DNA from: Desulfobacula sp.
GTDB taxonomy: Bacteria > Desulfobacterota > Desulfobacteria > Desulfobacterales > Desulfobacteraceae
Length of the DNA stretch: 5,304 nucleotides
Assembly (NCBI GenBank): GCA_027858355.1
Contig: JAQICW010000686.1
Location: 1 to 5,304, forward strand
Direction: 5' to 3'
A model generated the notes under the pieces. The model saw only the letters and a program-made list of their open reading frames with translations, had not been told where the DNA came from and did not search any database. Both the position numbers and the translations under genes were made by a program. Position 1 is the first letter of the stretch. Each line of letters begins with the position of its first letter. Below, one piece after another: positions 1 through 5,304 of this stretch.

Positions 1-127
1 GTCTTTAACAATCGTTGAGCTTGTCATGTCAATGGAAGAAATGTTTGAAATTGAAATAGAAGATGAAGATGCAGAAAAATTGGTCACAGTCCAGGACGCC
101 ATTAATTTTATAAAATCAAAATTTTAA
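1..127 (+). CDS. Acyl carrier protein, C-terminal part (5' end outside window)
   Basis: This is the C-terminal 41 residues of an acyl carrier protein, read in the frame whose codons begin at base 2 and ending at TAA 125-127. The visible part starts at the Ser-Leu that carries the phosphopantetheine arm (Ser codon 2-4). It continues through the acidic recognition helix ([15 protein letters not shown]), the EDEDAEKL segment and a final helix ending INFIKSKF. This lines up almost without gaps with E. coli AcpP from Ser36 onward. The protein would shuttle acyl chains in the cytoplasm for fatty acid or related synthesis. Two oddities are visible. The residue before the Ser has a codon ending in G, so it is not the usual Asp, and Thr-Ile follows Ser-Leu where E. 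coli has Asp-Thr. It may be the housekeeping AcpP or a specialised paralogue, and the truncation prevents a choice, so no symbol is given. Confidence 0.88.
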   Translation, partial: SLTIVELVMSMEEMFEIEIEDEDAEKLVTVQDAINFIKSKF

Positions 128-132
128 AAATT

Positions 133-136
133 GGGG
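133..136 (+). promoter_or_regulatory. Ribosome binding site of rpiB
   Basis: A GGGG run sits 5 bases before ATG 142 in the 14-base gap after the acyl carrier protein stop. It supports translation of rpiB from this ATG on a shared transcript. Confidence 0.55.
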
Positions 137-141
137 AAAAA

Positions 142-582
142 ATGGAAACAGGCAAGCCCATTATTATTGGATGTGATCATGCTGCCTATGAGTTGAAGGA
201 AAAAATAAAAGCCTATCTCATAGACAAGGGGTATCAAGTTGAAGATGCTGGCACCAAAAGCCAGGCATCTGTTAATTATGTGGATTTTGGGAAAAAAGTA
301 GCTGATGCTGTCTCCAAGGGTAAATATTCAAAAGGAATATTGCTTTGCGGCACAGGGCTTGGCATGTCCATGGTGGCCAACAGGTTTGCAGGTGTAAGAG
401 CCGCCCTTTGCTCAGACCTTTTTGCAGCAAAGATGAGCCGGCTCCATAATGATTCCAATATCCTGGTTCTTGGAGGTCGTGTCCTGGGAGATATCCTTGC
501 CTTTGAAATTATTCAAACCTGGCTGGATACCGGGTTTGAAGGTGGCCGGCATCTGGAACGAATTCAAACTATAGATAATTAG
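142..582 (+). CDS. rpiB: Ribose 5-phosphate isomerase B
   Basis: This 146-residue cytoplasmic enzyme of the RpiB/LacA/LacB family interconverts ribulose 5-phosphate and ribose 5-phosphate in the pentose phosphate pathway. The length is typical (E. coli RpiB is 149). Visible signatures are [10 protein letters not shown] near the N-terminus (Asp12 and His13, substrate binding), the LLCGTGLG loop with the catalytic-base Cys69, His102 in SRLHNDSN (ring opening in E. coli RpiB), and a C-terminal GGRHLER with Arg136 and Arg140 for phosphate binding. Having Cys69 places it with the Cys-type enzymes rather than the Glu-type of mycobacteria. One deviation is NYV (45-47) where many members have DYP. 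ATG 142 has a nearby ribosome binding site and leaves the usual short N-terminus. It feeds ribulose 5-phosphate to the RibB encoded downstream and ribose 5-phosphate to nucleotide synthesis. Confidence 0.95.
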   Translation: METGKPIIIGCDHAAYELKEKIKAYLIDKGYQVEDAGTKSQASVNYVDFGKKVADAVSKGKYSKGILLCGTGLGMSMVANRFAGVRAALCSDLFAAKMSRLHNDSNILVLGGRVLGDILAFEIIQTWLDTGFEGGRHLERIQTIDN

Positions 583-594
583 ATCTGCACAAAA

Positions 595-600
595 AGGGAA
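595..600 (+). promoter_or_regulatory. Ribosome binding site of glyA
   Basis: AGGGAA lies 5 bases before ATG 606, within the 23-base gap after rpiB. The gap holds no promoter or terminator that I can see. Confidence 0.6.
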
Positions 601-605
601 CTAAA

Positions 606-1838
606 ATGGGGATTATTGGTAAGACAGATTCACAAATAGAAAAGATTATCCAGCAGGAGGCAGACCGGCAGGAATATGAATTAAACCTGATTGCTTCTGA
701 AAATATAGTCAGCCAGGCAGTCATGGCAGCCCAGGGATCCGTTCTTACAAATAAATATGCAGAAGGGTATCCTGCCAGAAGATATTATGGCGGTTGTGAA
801 TATGTGGATCAGGCAGAAGACCTGGCCATTGAGCGCGCCAAAAAACTATTCAAGGTAGAATATGCTAATGTCCAGCCCCACTCTGGCTCAGGGGCCAATA
901 TGGCAGCCTATTTTGCAGTGTTGAATCCCGGGGACCGGATTCTTGCCATGGATCTTTCCCATGGCGGTCATCTGACCCATGGCGCTGCAGTCAGCTTTTC
1001 CGGCAAACTCTATGATTTTGTACATTATGGACTGTCTCCTGAAACCGAAAGAATTGATATGAACCAGGTGGAAACTCTGGCAAAAAAACACCAACCGAAA
1101 TTAATTGTGGCAGGCGCCAGTGCCTATCCCAGAATCATTGATTTTAAAGGCTTTTCTCAAATTGCCAAATCTGTGGATGCCCTTTTTATGGTGGATATGG
1201 CCCATATTGCAGGGCTTGTTGCAACGGGTGTCCACCCAAGTCCCGTGGGCTTTGCAGACCTGATTACTTCTACAACCCATAAAACCCTGCGCGGCCCCCG
1301 CGGTGGTCTTATCCTGTCCTCGGAAAGATATGCAAAGGCTATTGGAAGCCAGATATTCCCCGGTATCCAGGGCGGGCCTTTAATGCATGTTATTGCTGCA
1401 AAAGCAATTGCCTTTAAAGAAGCCCTTGGCCAATCTTTTACAGGCTACCAGAAACAAGTGGTCAAAAATGCCACGGCCCTTGCCGCTGTAATGATGGAAA
1501 GAGGGTATAAACTGATTTCAGGAGGAACTGATAATCACATGGTGCTTGTTGATTTCAGTCAAAAGGATATCTCGGGCAAAGAGGCTGAAGAAAGACTTGG
1601 CAGGGCCGGTATTACTGTGAACAAAAATACGATTCCCAATGAAAAACGCGGGCCCTTTGTCACAAGCGGTATCCGCATCGGCCTTCCCCTTGTGACGTCA
1701 AGGGGGATGGATGAAGCGGCCAGTAAAACAATTGCCGGTTTTATCTGTGATGTTCTGGATGACCAGGAAAATATTGAAATTACAGCAGGGAAAGTAAAAG
1801 ACCTTTGTTTGCAATATCCCTTGTATAAAGGAAAATAG
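606..1838 (+). CDS. glyA: Serine hydroxymethyltransferase
   Basis: This 410-residue PLP enzyme of fold type I converts serine and tetrahydrofolate to glycine and 5,10-methylene-tetrahydrofolate in the cytoplasm. Family landmarks occur in order: [11 protein letters not shown] (27-37), NKYAEGYP (49-56, with Tyr51 and Glu53), [10 protein letters not shown] (59-68), [11 protein letters not shown] (116-126, with the PLP-stacking His122), [11 protein letters not shown] (196-206, with Asp197 and His200), [13 protein letters not shown] (222-234, with the Schiff-base Lys226) and SGIRIG (354-359, with the carboxylate-binding Arg357). Length matches the bacterial family (about 415), and no key residue is missing. 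The gene sits 23 bases after rpiB and 4 bases before the dCMP deaminase gene, so co-transcription is very likely. Its product is the one-carbon donor for thymidylate synthase, which fits the dCMP deaminase neighbour. Confidence 0.98.
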   Translation: MGIIGKTDSQIEKIIQQEADRQEYELNLIASENIVSQAVMAAQGSVLTNKYAEGYPARRYYGGCEYVDQAEDLAIERAKKLFKVEYANVQPHSGSGANMAAYFAVLNPGDRILAMDLSHGGHLTHGAAVSFSGKLYDFVHYGLSPETERIDMNQVETLAKKHQPKLIVAGASAYPRIIDFKGFSQIAKSVDALFMVDMAHIAGLVATGVHPSPVGFADLITSTTHKTLRGPRGGLILSSERYAKAIGSQIFPGIQGGPLMHVIAAKAIAFKEALGQSFTGYQKQVVKNATALAAVMMERGYKLISGGTDNHMVLVDFSQKDISGKEAEERLGRAGITVNKNTIPNEKRGPFVTSGIRIGLPLVTSRGMDEAASKTIAGFICDVLDDQENIEITAGKVKDLCLQYPLYKGK

Positions 1839-1842
1839 ATCA

Positions 1843-2304
1843 ATGACTGAGCACTTGTCAGACAGGCCCTCCTGGAATGAATACTTTATGGGAATTTGTG
1901 ATCTCGTTGCCACCCGTTCAACCTGCCTCAGAAGAAATGTAGGGGCAGTTCTGGTAAAGGGAAAACGGATTCTTTGCACAGGCTATAATGGTGCGCCGGC
2001 TAAAGTTCCCCATTGTCGGGAGGTGGGATGTTTAAGAGTAGAACTGAATGTGCCTTCCGGGGAAAATCATGAACTCTGCCGTGGTGTTCATGCAGAACAA
2101 AATGCGATTATCCAGGCAGCCTACCACGGAATCCAGGTGAATGGGGCAGTCCTATATTGTAGCAATCAGCCTTGTTCCATTTGTTCAAAAATGATTATTA
2201 ATGCCGGGATTAAAACAGTATATTATAAAGATGGATATAATGACCCCCTGACTTTGGATATGTTTTACAAGGCCAAGGTAGAACTCATCCGGCTTGAGAC
2301 TTAA
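1843..2304 (+). CDS. Deoxycytidylate (dCMP) deaminase, ComEB-like
   Basis: This 153-residue zinc-dependent deaminase of the cytidine deaminase superfamily is predicted to convert dCMP to dUMP, the substrate of thymidylate synthase. The catalytic motif is HAEQNAI (His83 as zinc ligand, Glu85 as proton shuttle), followed by PCSICSK (Cys111 and Cys114 as the other zinc ligands). GYNGAP (48-53) is the segment tied to allosteric dCTP binding in dCMP deaminases of the phage T4 type. Between the two lie His57, Cys58, Cys63 and Cys79, which could form a second structural zinc site as in T4 dCMP deaminase; that is an inference. ATG 1843 begins 4 bases after the glyA stop, and an AAGG at 1829-1832 inside the glyA end can serve as ribosome binding site. 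In Gram-positive bacteria the orthologue is named ComEB. Nothing here suggests competence, so no symbol is given. Confidence 0.93.
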   Translation: MTEHLSDRPSWNEYFMGICDLVATRSTCLRRNVGAVLVKGKRILCTGYNGAPAKVPHCREVGCLRVELNVPSGENHELCRGVHAEQNAIIQAAYHGIQVNGAVLYCSNQPCSICSKMIINAGIKTVYYKDGYNDPLTLDMFYKAKVELIRLET

Positions 2305-2311
2305 ACAAAAA

Positions 2312-2316
2312 AGAGG
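2312..2316 (+). promoter_or_regulatory. Ribosome binding site that fixes the nrdR start
   Basis: AGAGG lies 7 bases before ATG 2324. This favours ATG 2324 over the upstream in-frame TTG at 2294, which lies inside the dCMP deaminase gene and would add ten residues not found in the family. Confidence 0.7.
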
Positions 2317-2323
2317 CCCACAC

Positions 2324-2830
2324 ATGAAATGCCCATTTTGCGGAAATCCAAACACAAGCGTTATTGATTCGCGTCCTGGCAAGATTGAGTTTGAAGTTCG
2401 TCGACGCAGAAAATGCAAGGAATGTACCCAGCGGTTTACAACTTACGAACGTTTTGTGCAGATGCCCATTATAATCGTAAAAAAAGACGGCCGCAGGGAA
2501 GATTTTAACCGGGATAAAGTTATGGCCGGCATTAAAAAAGCCTGTGAAAAAAGAGCCATCAGCATCAACCGGATTGAAGAAACCGTGGATGCCATTGAGC
2601 AGGACTTAAGGGAAATCAATGACCGGGAATTTCCTTCAAAAATTGTGGGGGAAAAAATTATTGCGGCCTTAAAGCAAATCGATGATGTTGCCTATGTCAG
2701 GTTTGCATCGGTTTACAGGGAATTTAAGGATGTAGCCGATTTTATACAGGAGCTTAAGGGGCTGGTTCCCAAAGAATGCCTGCCCCTTGAATTTGATGGG
2801 CTCCTGGATAAGGCCGATGACAGATCATGA
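2324..2830 (+). CDS. nrdR: Transcriptional repressor NrdR
   Basis: This 168-residue repressor controls ribonucleotide reductase genes in response to ATP/dATP levels. It opens with the exact family start MKCPFC. A zinc ribbon uses Cys3, Cys6, Cys31 and Cys34, with the basic DNA-contact patch VRRRRKC and the RFTTYE signature (37-42). An ATP-cone domain covers roughly residues 49-139 (VKKDGRREDFNRDK near its start, DVAYVRFASVYREF at its end). The remaining 30 or so residues form a variable tail. Usual family length is 150-180. ATG 2324 is chosen because the zinc ribbon begins there and a ribosome binding site precedes it. The gene ends inside the start of ribD with a 14-base overlap. I recall nrdR beside ribD in many bacteria, so this position alone does not show that NrdR controls riboflavin genes. 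I saw no NrdR box here, but only by eye. Confidence 0.97.
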   Translation: MKCPFCGNPNTSVIDSRPGKIEFEVRRRRKCKECTQRFTTYERFVQMPIIIVKKDGRREDFNRDKVMAGIKKACEKRAISINRIEETVDAIEQDLREINDREFPSKIVGEKIIAALKQIDDVAYVRFASVYREFKDVADFIQELKGLVPKECLPLEFDGLLDKADDRS

Positions 2831-3917
2831 GTACATGCAACAGGCGTTATCCCTTGCACGAAAGGCAAAGGGATTCACATCTCCTAATCCTTGTGTCGGT
2901 GCAGTTGTTGTAAAGGATGGAACTATTGTCGGAAAAGGATTTCACAGGGCAGCAGGTTTGGCCCATGCTGAAGTAGAAGCCCTGGATGATGCCGGACCCA
3001 GGGCAATGGATGCAATCCTTTATGTCACTTTGGAACCTTGTAACCATTTTGGAAAAACCCCGCCTTGTACCCATAAAATTATTAAAGCCGGCATTAAAAA
3101 AGTTGTGGTTGGGTGTCTGGACCCCAATCCCAATGTTTGCGGCAGCGGTATAAGCTATCTTAAGGACAAGGGCATCAATGTTGTTTCAGACGTTCTTGAA
3201 AAAGAAGCCAAAATCCTGATCGAAGAGTTTTCCTGGTATGTTCAACATGACAAGACCCCCTTTGTTATTTTGAAGTGTGCAGCAACTCTGGATGGGAGAA
3301 TCGCGACATCCACGGGGGATTCAAAATGGATCACCAACGAAAAATCCAGGAATCATGTCCATAAGATCCGCCATGAAGTGGATGCCATTTTAGTGGGATC
3401 GGGAACCCTGCATGCTGACAATCCCTCGCTCACATCAAGAATTAAAGGAGTTCAGACTAAAGATCCCTTAAGGATTGTTCTGGATACCCATTTAAGCATT
3501 AAAGAAGATGCAAATCTTATCACCCGGGAATCCATTGCTAAAACCATTATTGTTACAGGCCCTGGAGTTTCCAGAGAAAAAAAAGCCGTGCTTACAAAAA
3601 AAGGGGTTCAAATTCTCGAAATCCCTTTAAAGGACAATAGACTTGATTTAAAAGAACTGATGATTAAGTTAGGCCAGATGTCAATTTTAAGCCTTTTGAT
3701 AGAAGGCGGAAGTGGGGTGGCAGGATCAGCGCTCAAGGCCGGGATTGTAAACAAGGTCTTGTTTTTTCTGGCACCCAAATTTTTAGGCGGCAGCGATGGT
3801 ACTCCGGTATTTAATGGCAAAGGCCCTTTGTTGATAAAAGATGCCTTTAAACTTAAAGACGTAATGGTTACTCAATTTGATGATGATATTCTTGTTAAAG
3901 GGTATTTGAAATGGTGA
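2817..3917 (+). CDS. ribD: Riboflavin biosynthesis bifunctional deaminase/reductase RibD
   Basis: This 366-residue enzyme carries out the second and third steps after GTP ring opening: deamination of the 2,5-diaminopyrimidine, then NADPH-dependent reduction of the ribosyl side chain. The N-terminal deaminase (about 1-145) shows SPNPCVGAVVVKDG (22-35), HAEVEAL (50-56, with zinc ligand His50 and catalytic Glu52) and EPCNHFGKTPPC (73-84, with zinc ligands Cys75 and Cys84). The C-terminal reductase (about 147-366) shows the ATLDGRIA segment (156-163), SKWIT (169-173), DNPSLTSR (201-208), LLIEGGSG (293-300) and APKFLGG (319-325). Length equals E. coli RibD (367). ATG 2817 is chosen because MTDHEYMQQAL aligns with the E. 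coli N-terminus MQDEYYMARAL; ATG 2787 would add ten unmatched residues. It overlaps nrdR by 14 bases, with a weak AAGG just 3 bases upstream, so coupling to nrdR translation is likely. Confidence 0.96.
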   Translation: MTDHEYMQQALSLARKAKGFTSPNPCVGAVVVKDGTIVGKGFHRAAGLAHAEVEALDDAGPRAMDAILYVTLEPCNHFGKTPPCTHKIIKAGIKKVVVGCLDPNPNVCGSGISYLKDKGINVVSDVLEKEAKILIEEFSWYVQHDKTPFVILKCAATLDGRIATSTGDSKWITNEKSRNHVHKIRHEVDAILVGSGTLHADNPSLTSRIKGVQTKDPLRIVLDTHLSIKEDANLITRESIAKTIIVTGPGVSREKKAVLTKKGVQILEIPLKDNRLDLKELMIKLGQMSILSLLIEGGSGVAGSALKAGIVNKVLFFLAPKFLGGSDGTPVFNGKGPLLIKDAFKLKDVMVTQFDDDILVKGYLKW

Positions 3918-3932
3918 GTGGTGAGTGGTGAA
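3912..3932 (+). repeat. Three tandem heptamers TGGTGAG/TGGTGAG/TGGTGAA across the ribD stop
   Basis: Three 7-base units (TGGTGAG, TGGTGAG, TGGTGAA) start at 3912, 3919 and 3926. The first contains the last ribD codon (TGG) and its TGA stop. Because the unit is 7 bases, the TGA triplets at 3915, 3922 and 3929 fall in all three reading frames. The remaining spacer to ribE is AT-rich. Confidence 0.85.
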
Positions 3933-3951
3933 TGGAATTCAAAACTCACTA
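3919..3951 (+). other. Two-part hairpin in the ribD-ribE spacer
   Basis: Bases 3919-3926 pair with 3944-3951 (8 pairs, one G-U). Then comes a GG/AA internal mismatch (3927-3928 against 3942-3943). Bases 3929-3933 then pair with 3937-3941 (5 pairs), closed by a GGA loop. The outer 5' arm is built from the second heptamer of the repeat, and the first heptamer offers an alternative partner. The sequence after it is not a T-run, so it does not look like an intrinsic terminator. A role in mRNA processing, stability or translation, or a degenerate palindromic repeat, is possible but unproven. Confidence 0.6.
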
Positions 3952-3962
3952 ATAATATTTCT

Positions 3963-3966
3963 AGGA
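3963..3966 (+). promoter_or_regulatory. Ribosome binding site that fixes the ribE start
   Basis: AGGA lies 6 bases before ATG 3973. It favours that ATG over the in-frame GTG at 3925, which lies inside the repeat and hairpin and would add 16 residues unlike the family. Confidence 0.7.
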
Positions 3967-3972
3967 TTAAAA

Positions 3973-4638
3973 ATGTTTACAGGAATTATTGAAAGTTTTG
4001 GAACCATTAAACGCATCGAGTCCAGGGGTGAAGGCAAAGTACTTTACATTGGCTGTGACCTGGATTTATCTGGATCAAACATTGGAGATTCCATTGCTGT
4101 AAATGGTGCCTGTCTTACTATTGTCAGTCTTGAGAAAAATATTTTTAAAGTGGATATGGCGCCTGAGACTGTTGCACGGACAACTTTTAAACGATTGAGG
4201 CCGGGTTCAAGGGTCAATATTGAACGGGCTTTAAAATTGTCAGACCGCATCGACGGTCATCTGGTTTCAGGACATATTGATGGGACAGGAATTATTTCTA
4301 CCATAAAAAGAAATAGCAATGCCGTTATTATTAAAGTTAATGTCCCTTTAAATCTCGCTGCAGACATGATTGAAAAAGGCTCTGTTGCCATTGAAGGGAT
4401 CAGCCTGACCATCAATACATGTTCAGACAAGGATTTTCAGGTCAGTATTATTCCCCACACCGCAGATATCACAACCATCGGCTTAAAAAGGGTCGGTGAT
4501 GAGGTCAATATAGAAACTGATATGATCGGTAAATATGTAAAAAAGATTTTAATGGGAAGTGTTTCAACGAATGATGCTTTGCCCAAAGGGAAAAAAGATA
4601 TCAGTATGGGACTTCTCGCAAGGAATGGATTTTTATAA
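3973..4638 (+). CDS. ribE: Riboflavin synthase (alpha subunit)
   Basis: This 221-residue enzyme catalyses the last step of riboflavin synthesis, the dismutation of two 6,7-dimethyl-8-ribityllumazine molecules to riboflavin and the diaminopyrimidine precursor. It begins with the hallmark MFTGIIES and contains two lumazine-binding repeats. Repeat one (about 1-97) has NGACLTI (44-50). Repeat two (about 98-196) starts near [12 protein letters not shown] (95-106) and has EGISLTI (141-147), the paired counterpart. Ser40, Cys47 and His101 correspond to E. coli Ser41, Cys48 and His102, the active-site set. The C-terminal tail (LLARNGFL) resembles that of other bacterial enzymes. Length is close to E. 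coli (213). The enzyme is usually a trimer and can associate with RibH. The gene lies 55 bases after ribD and 16 bases before ribB(A). Some schemes name this gene ribC. Confidence 0.96.
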   Translation: MFTGIIESFGTIKRIESRGEGKVLYIGCDLDLSGSNIGDSIAVNGACLTIVSLEKNIFKVDMAPETVARTTFKRLRPGSRVNIERALKLSDRIDGHLVSGHIDGTGIISTIKRNSNAVIIKVNVPLNLAADMIEKGSVAIEGISLTINTCSDKDFQVSIIPHTADITTIGLKRVGDEVNIETDMIGKYVKKILMGSVSTNDALPKGKKDISMGLLARNGFL

Positions 4639-4642
4639 ACCT

Positions 4643-4647
4643 AAGGA
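4643..4647 (+). promoter_or_regulatory. Ribosome binding site that fixes the ribB(A) start
   Basis: AAGGA lies 7 bases before ATG 4655. The in-frame ATG at 4625 lies within the ribE end and has an AAGGA only zero bases away (4620-4624), which is too close to serve it. Confidence 0.65.
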
Positions 4648-4654
4648 TTTAAAT

Positions 4655-5304
4655 ATGCCGCATTTAACAATTGAACAGGCTATTGAAGATATTAAAAAAG
4701 GAAAAATGGTTATTCTTGTGGATGATGAAGATCGTGAAAATGAAGGCGATCTGACCATGGCAGCACAAGCTGTAACCCCGGAAGCCATAAATTTCATGGC
4801 TAGATATGGAAGGGGACTGATCTGCCTTTCCCTTGATTCAACAATTGCAGACCGGTTGGATCTGCCCATGATGGTGGACAATAACACTTCACAATATGGA
4901 ACAGGATTTACAGTGTCCATTGAAGCCAAAAAAGGAGTTACCACAGGGATCTCTGCAGCTGACCGGGCAACAACAATCCTCACTGCAGTGGCAGATGATA
5001 CCACCCCTGATGATATTGCAAGACCCGGCCATATTTTTCCATTGCGGGCAAGGGATGGCGGAGTCATGGTGAGGATCGGCCAGACAGAAGGATCTGTTGA
5101 TCTGGCACGTCTTGCAGGAATGAAGCCTGCCGCGGTGATTTGTGAAATCATGGATGATGACGGCACCATGGCAAGAATGCCTTCCCTTGAAAAATTTGCG
5201 AAAAAACATGGTATAGGTATCTGTACTGTTGCAGCTCTTGTAAAATACAGACTTAAAACAGAAAGCTTTGTCAAAAAAGCGGCCCAGACTATAATTCCCA
5301 CTAA
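4655..5304 (+). CDS. ribBA: 3,4-dihydroxy-2-butanone 4-phosphate synthase, probably the N-terminal half of RibBA (3' end outside window)
   Basis: The visible 216 residues form a DHBP synthase domain, which converts ribulose 5-phosphate to 3,4-dihydroxy-2-butanone 4-phosphate and formate. Signatures are [16 protein letters not shown] (22-37, with Arg27, Glu28 and Glu30 at the active site), [20 protein letters not shown] (72-91), [14 protein letters not shown] (94-107), [10 protein letters not shown] (123-132) and [14 protein letters not shown] (163-176). The motif usually reading GHTEA is GQTEG (142-146), so the expected metal ligand, equal to E. coli His153, is Gln143. RibB alone ends around residue 205-215. 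Here the frame stays open and continues [19 protein letters not shown], which resembles the entry to the GTP cyclohydrolase II domain in RibBA fusions. The fusion is therefore likely, but its second half is not visible. ATG 4655 matches the family start [17 protein letters not shown] and has a good ribosome binding site. The gene follows ribE by 16 bases. Confidence 0.9.
   Translation, partial: MPHLTIEQAIEDIKKGKMVILVDDEDRENEGDLTMAAQAVTPEAINFMARYGRGLICLSLDSTIADRLDLPMMVDNNTSQYGTGFTVSIEAKKGVTTGISAADRATTILTAVADDTTPDDIARPGHIFPLRARDGGVMVRIGQTEGSVDLARLAGMKPAAVICEIMDDDGTMARMPSLEKFAKKHGIGICTVAALVKYRLKTESFVKKAAQTIIPT

Noticed and set aside
2294..2323. TTG-initiated N-terminal extension of nrdR
   Set aside because: The ten added residues are not found in the family, which begins MKCPxC, and a proper ribosome binding site precedes ATG 2324.
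2787..2816. Upstream ATG extension of ribD
   Set aside because: It would lengthen the overlap with nrdR to 44 bases and add residues that do not align; MTDHEYM aligns with the E. coli RibD start.
3919..3960. Rho-independent terminator between ribD and ribE
   Set aside because: The stem is AU-rich in its inner part and is followed by AATAATATTT rather than a T-run; ribE and ribB(A) also have no visible promoter of their own.
3925..3972. GTG-initiated extension of ribE
   Set aside because: It runs through the repeat and hairpin and adds 16 residues before the hallmark MFTGI start.
4625..4654. Earlier in-frame ATG for ribB(A) overlapping the ribE end
   Set aside because: Its possible ribosome binding site abuts the ATG, and the family start aligns with [13 protein letters not shown] at 4655.
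4633..5301. A 222-codon open frame on the minus strand opposite ribB(A)
   Set aside because: It lies wholly antisense to a well-conserved RibB domain, its translation is Ser/Ala/Ile-rich without a recognisable motif, and the plus strand explains the region fully. Codon bias of the sense gene produces it.

Overview
This window is one densely packed block of genes, all on the plus strand, from a bacterial chromosome. Base composition is moderately AT-rich. The gene order (acyl carrier protein, rpiB, glyA, dCMP deaminase, nrdR, ribD, ribE, ribB(A)) and the protein flavour resemble the conserved clusters of Desulfobacterota (former Deltaproteobacteria, Geobacter and Desulfobacter type). That placement is an inference from remembered gene order and protein sequence, not from a search.

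Layout: bases 1-127 hold the C-terminus of an acyl carrier protein whose start lies outside the window. rpiB (142-582) and glyA (606-1838) follow with gaps of 14 and 23 bases. A dCMP deaminase gene (1843-2304) begins 4 bases after glyA. nrdR (2324-2830) follows and overlaps the start of ribD (2817-3917) by 14 bases. A 55-base spacer (3918-3972) carries heptamer repeats and a two-part hairpin. ribE (3973-4638) comes next, and then ribB or ribBA (4655 onward), which is cut by the window edge. No non-coding stretch exceeds 55 bases, and no promoter, intrinsic terminator, RNA gene, mobile element or CRISPR array is visible, so the block probably reads as one operon entered from upstream.

Functionally the genes cover one-carbon, nucleotide and flavin supply. 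RpiB links ribulose 5-phosphate and ribose 5-phosphate. Ribulose 5-phosphate is the substrate of RibB, and ribose 5-phosphate feeds nucleotide synthesis. GlyA makes methylene-tetrahydrofolate, which thymidylate synthase uses on the dUMP that dCMP deaminase supplies. NrdR represses ribonucleotide reductase genes. RibD, RibE and RibB(A) are three of the riboflavin enzymes; lumazine synthase (RibH) would be expected just downstream.

I do not see an undescribed biological system here. The observations most worth checking are a Gln in place of the usual metal-binding His in the RibB domain, the structured ribD-ribE spacer, and an acyl carrier protein that cannot have the canonical Asp before its modified Ser.
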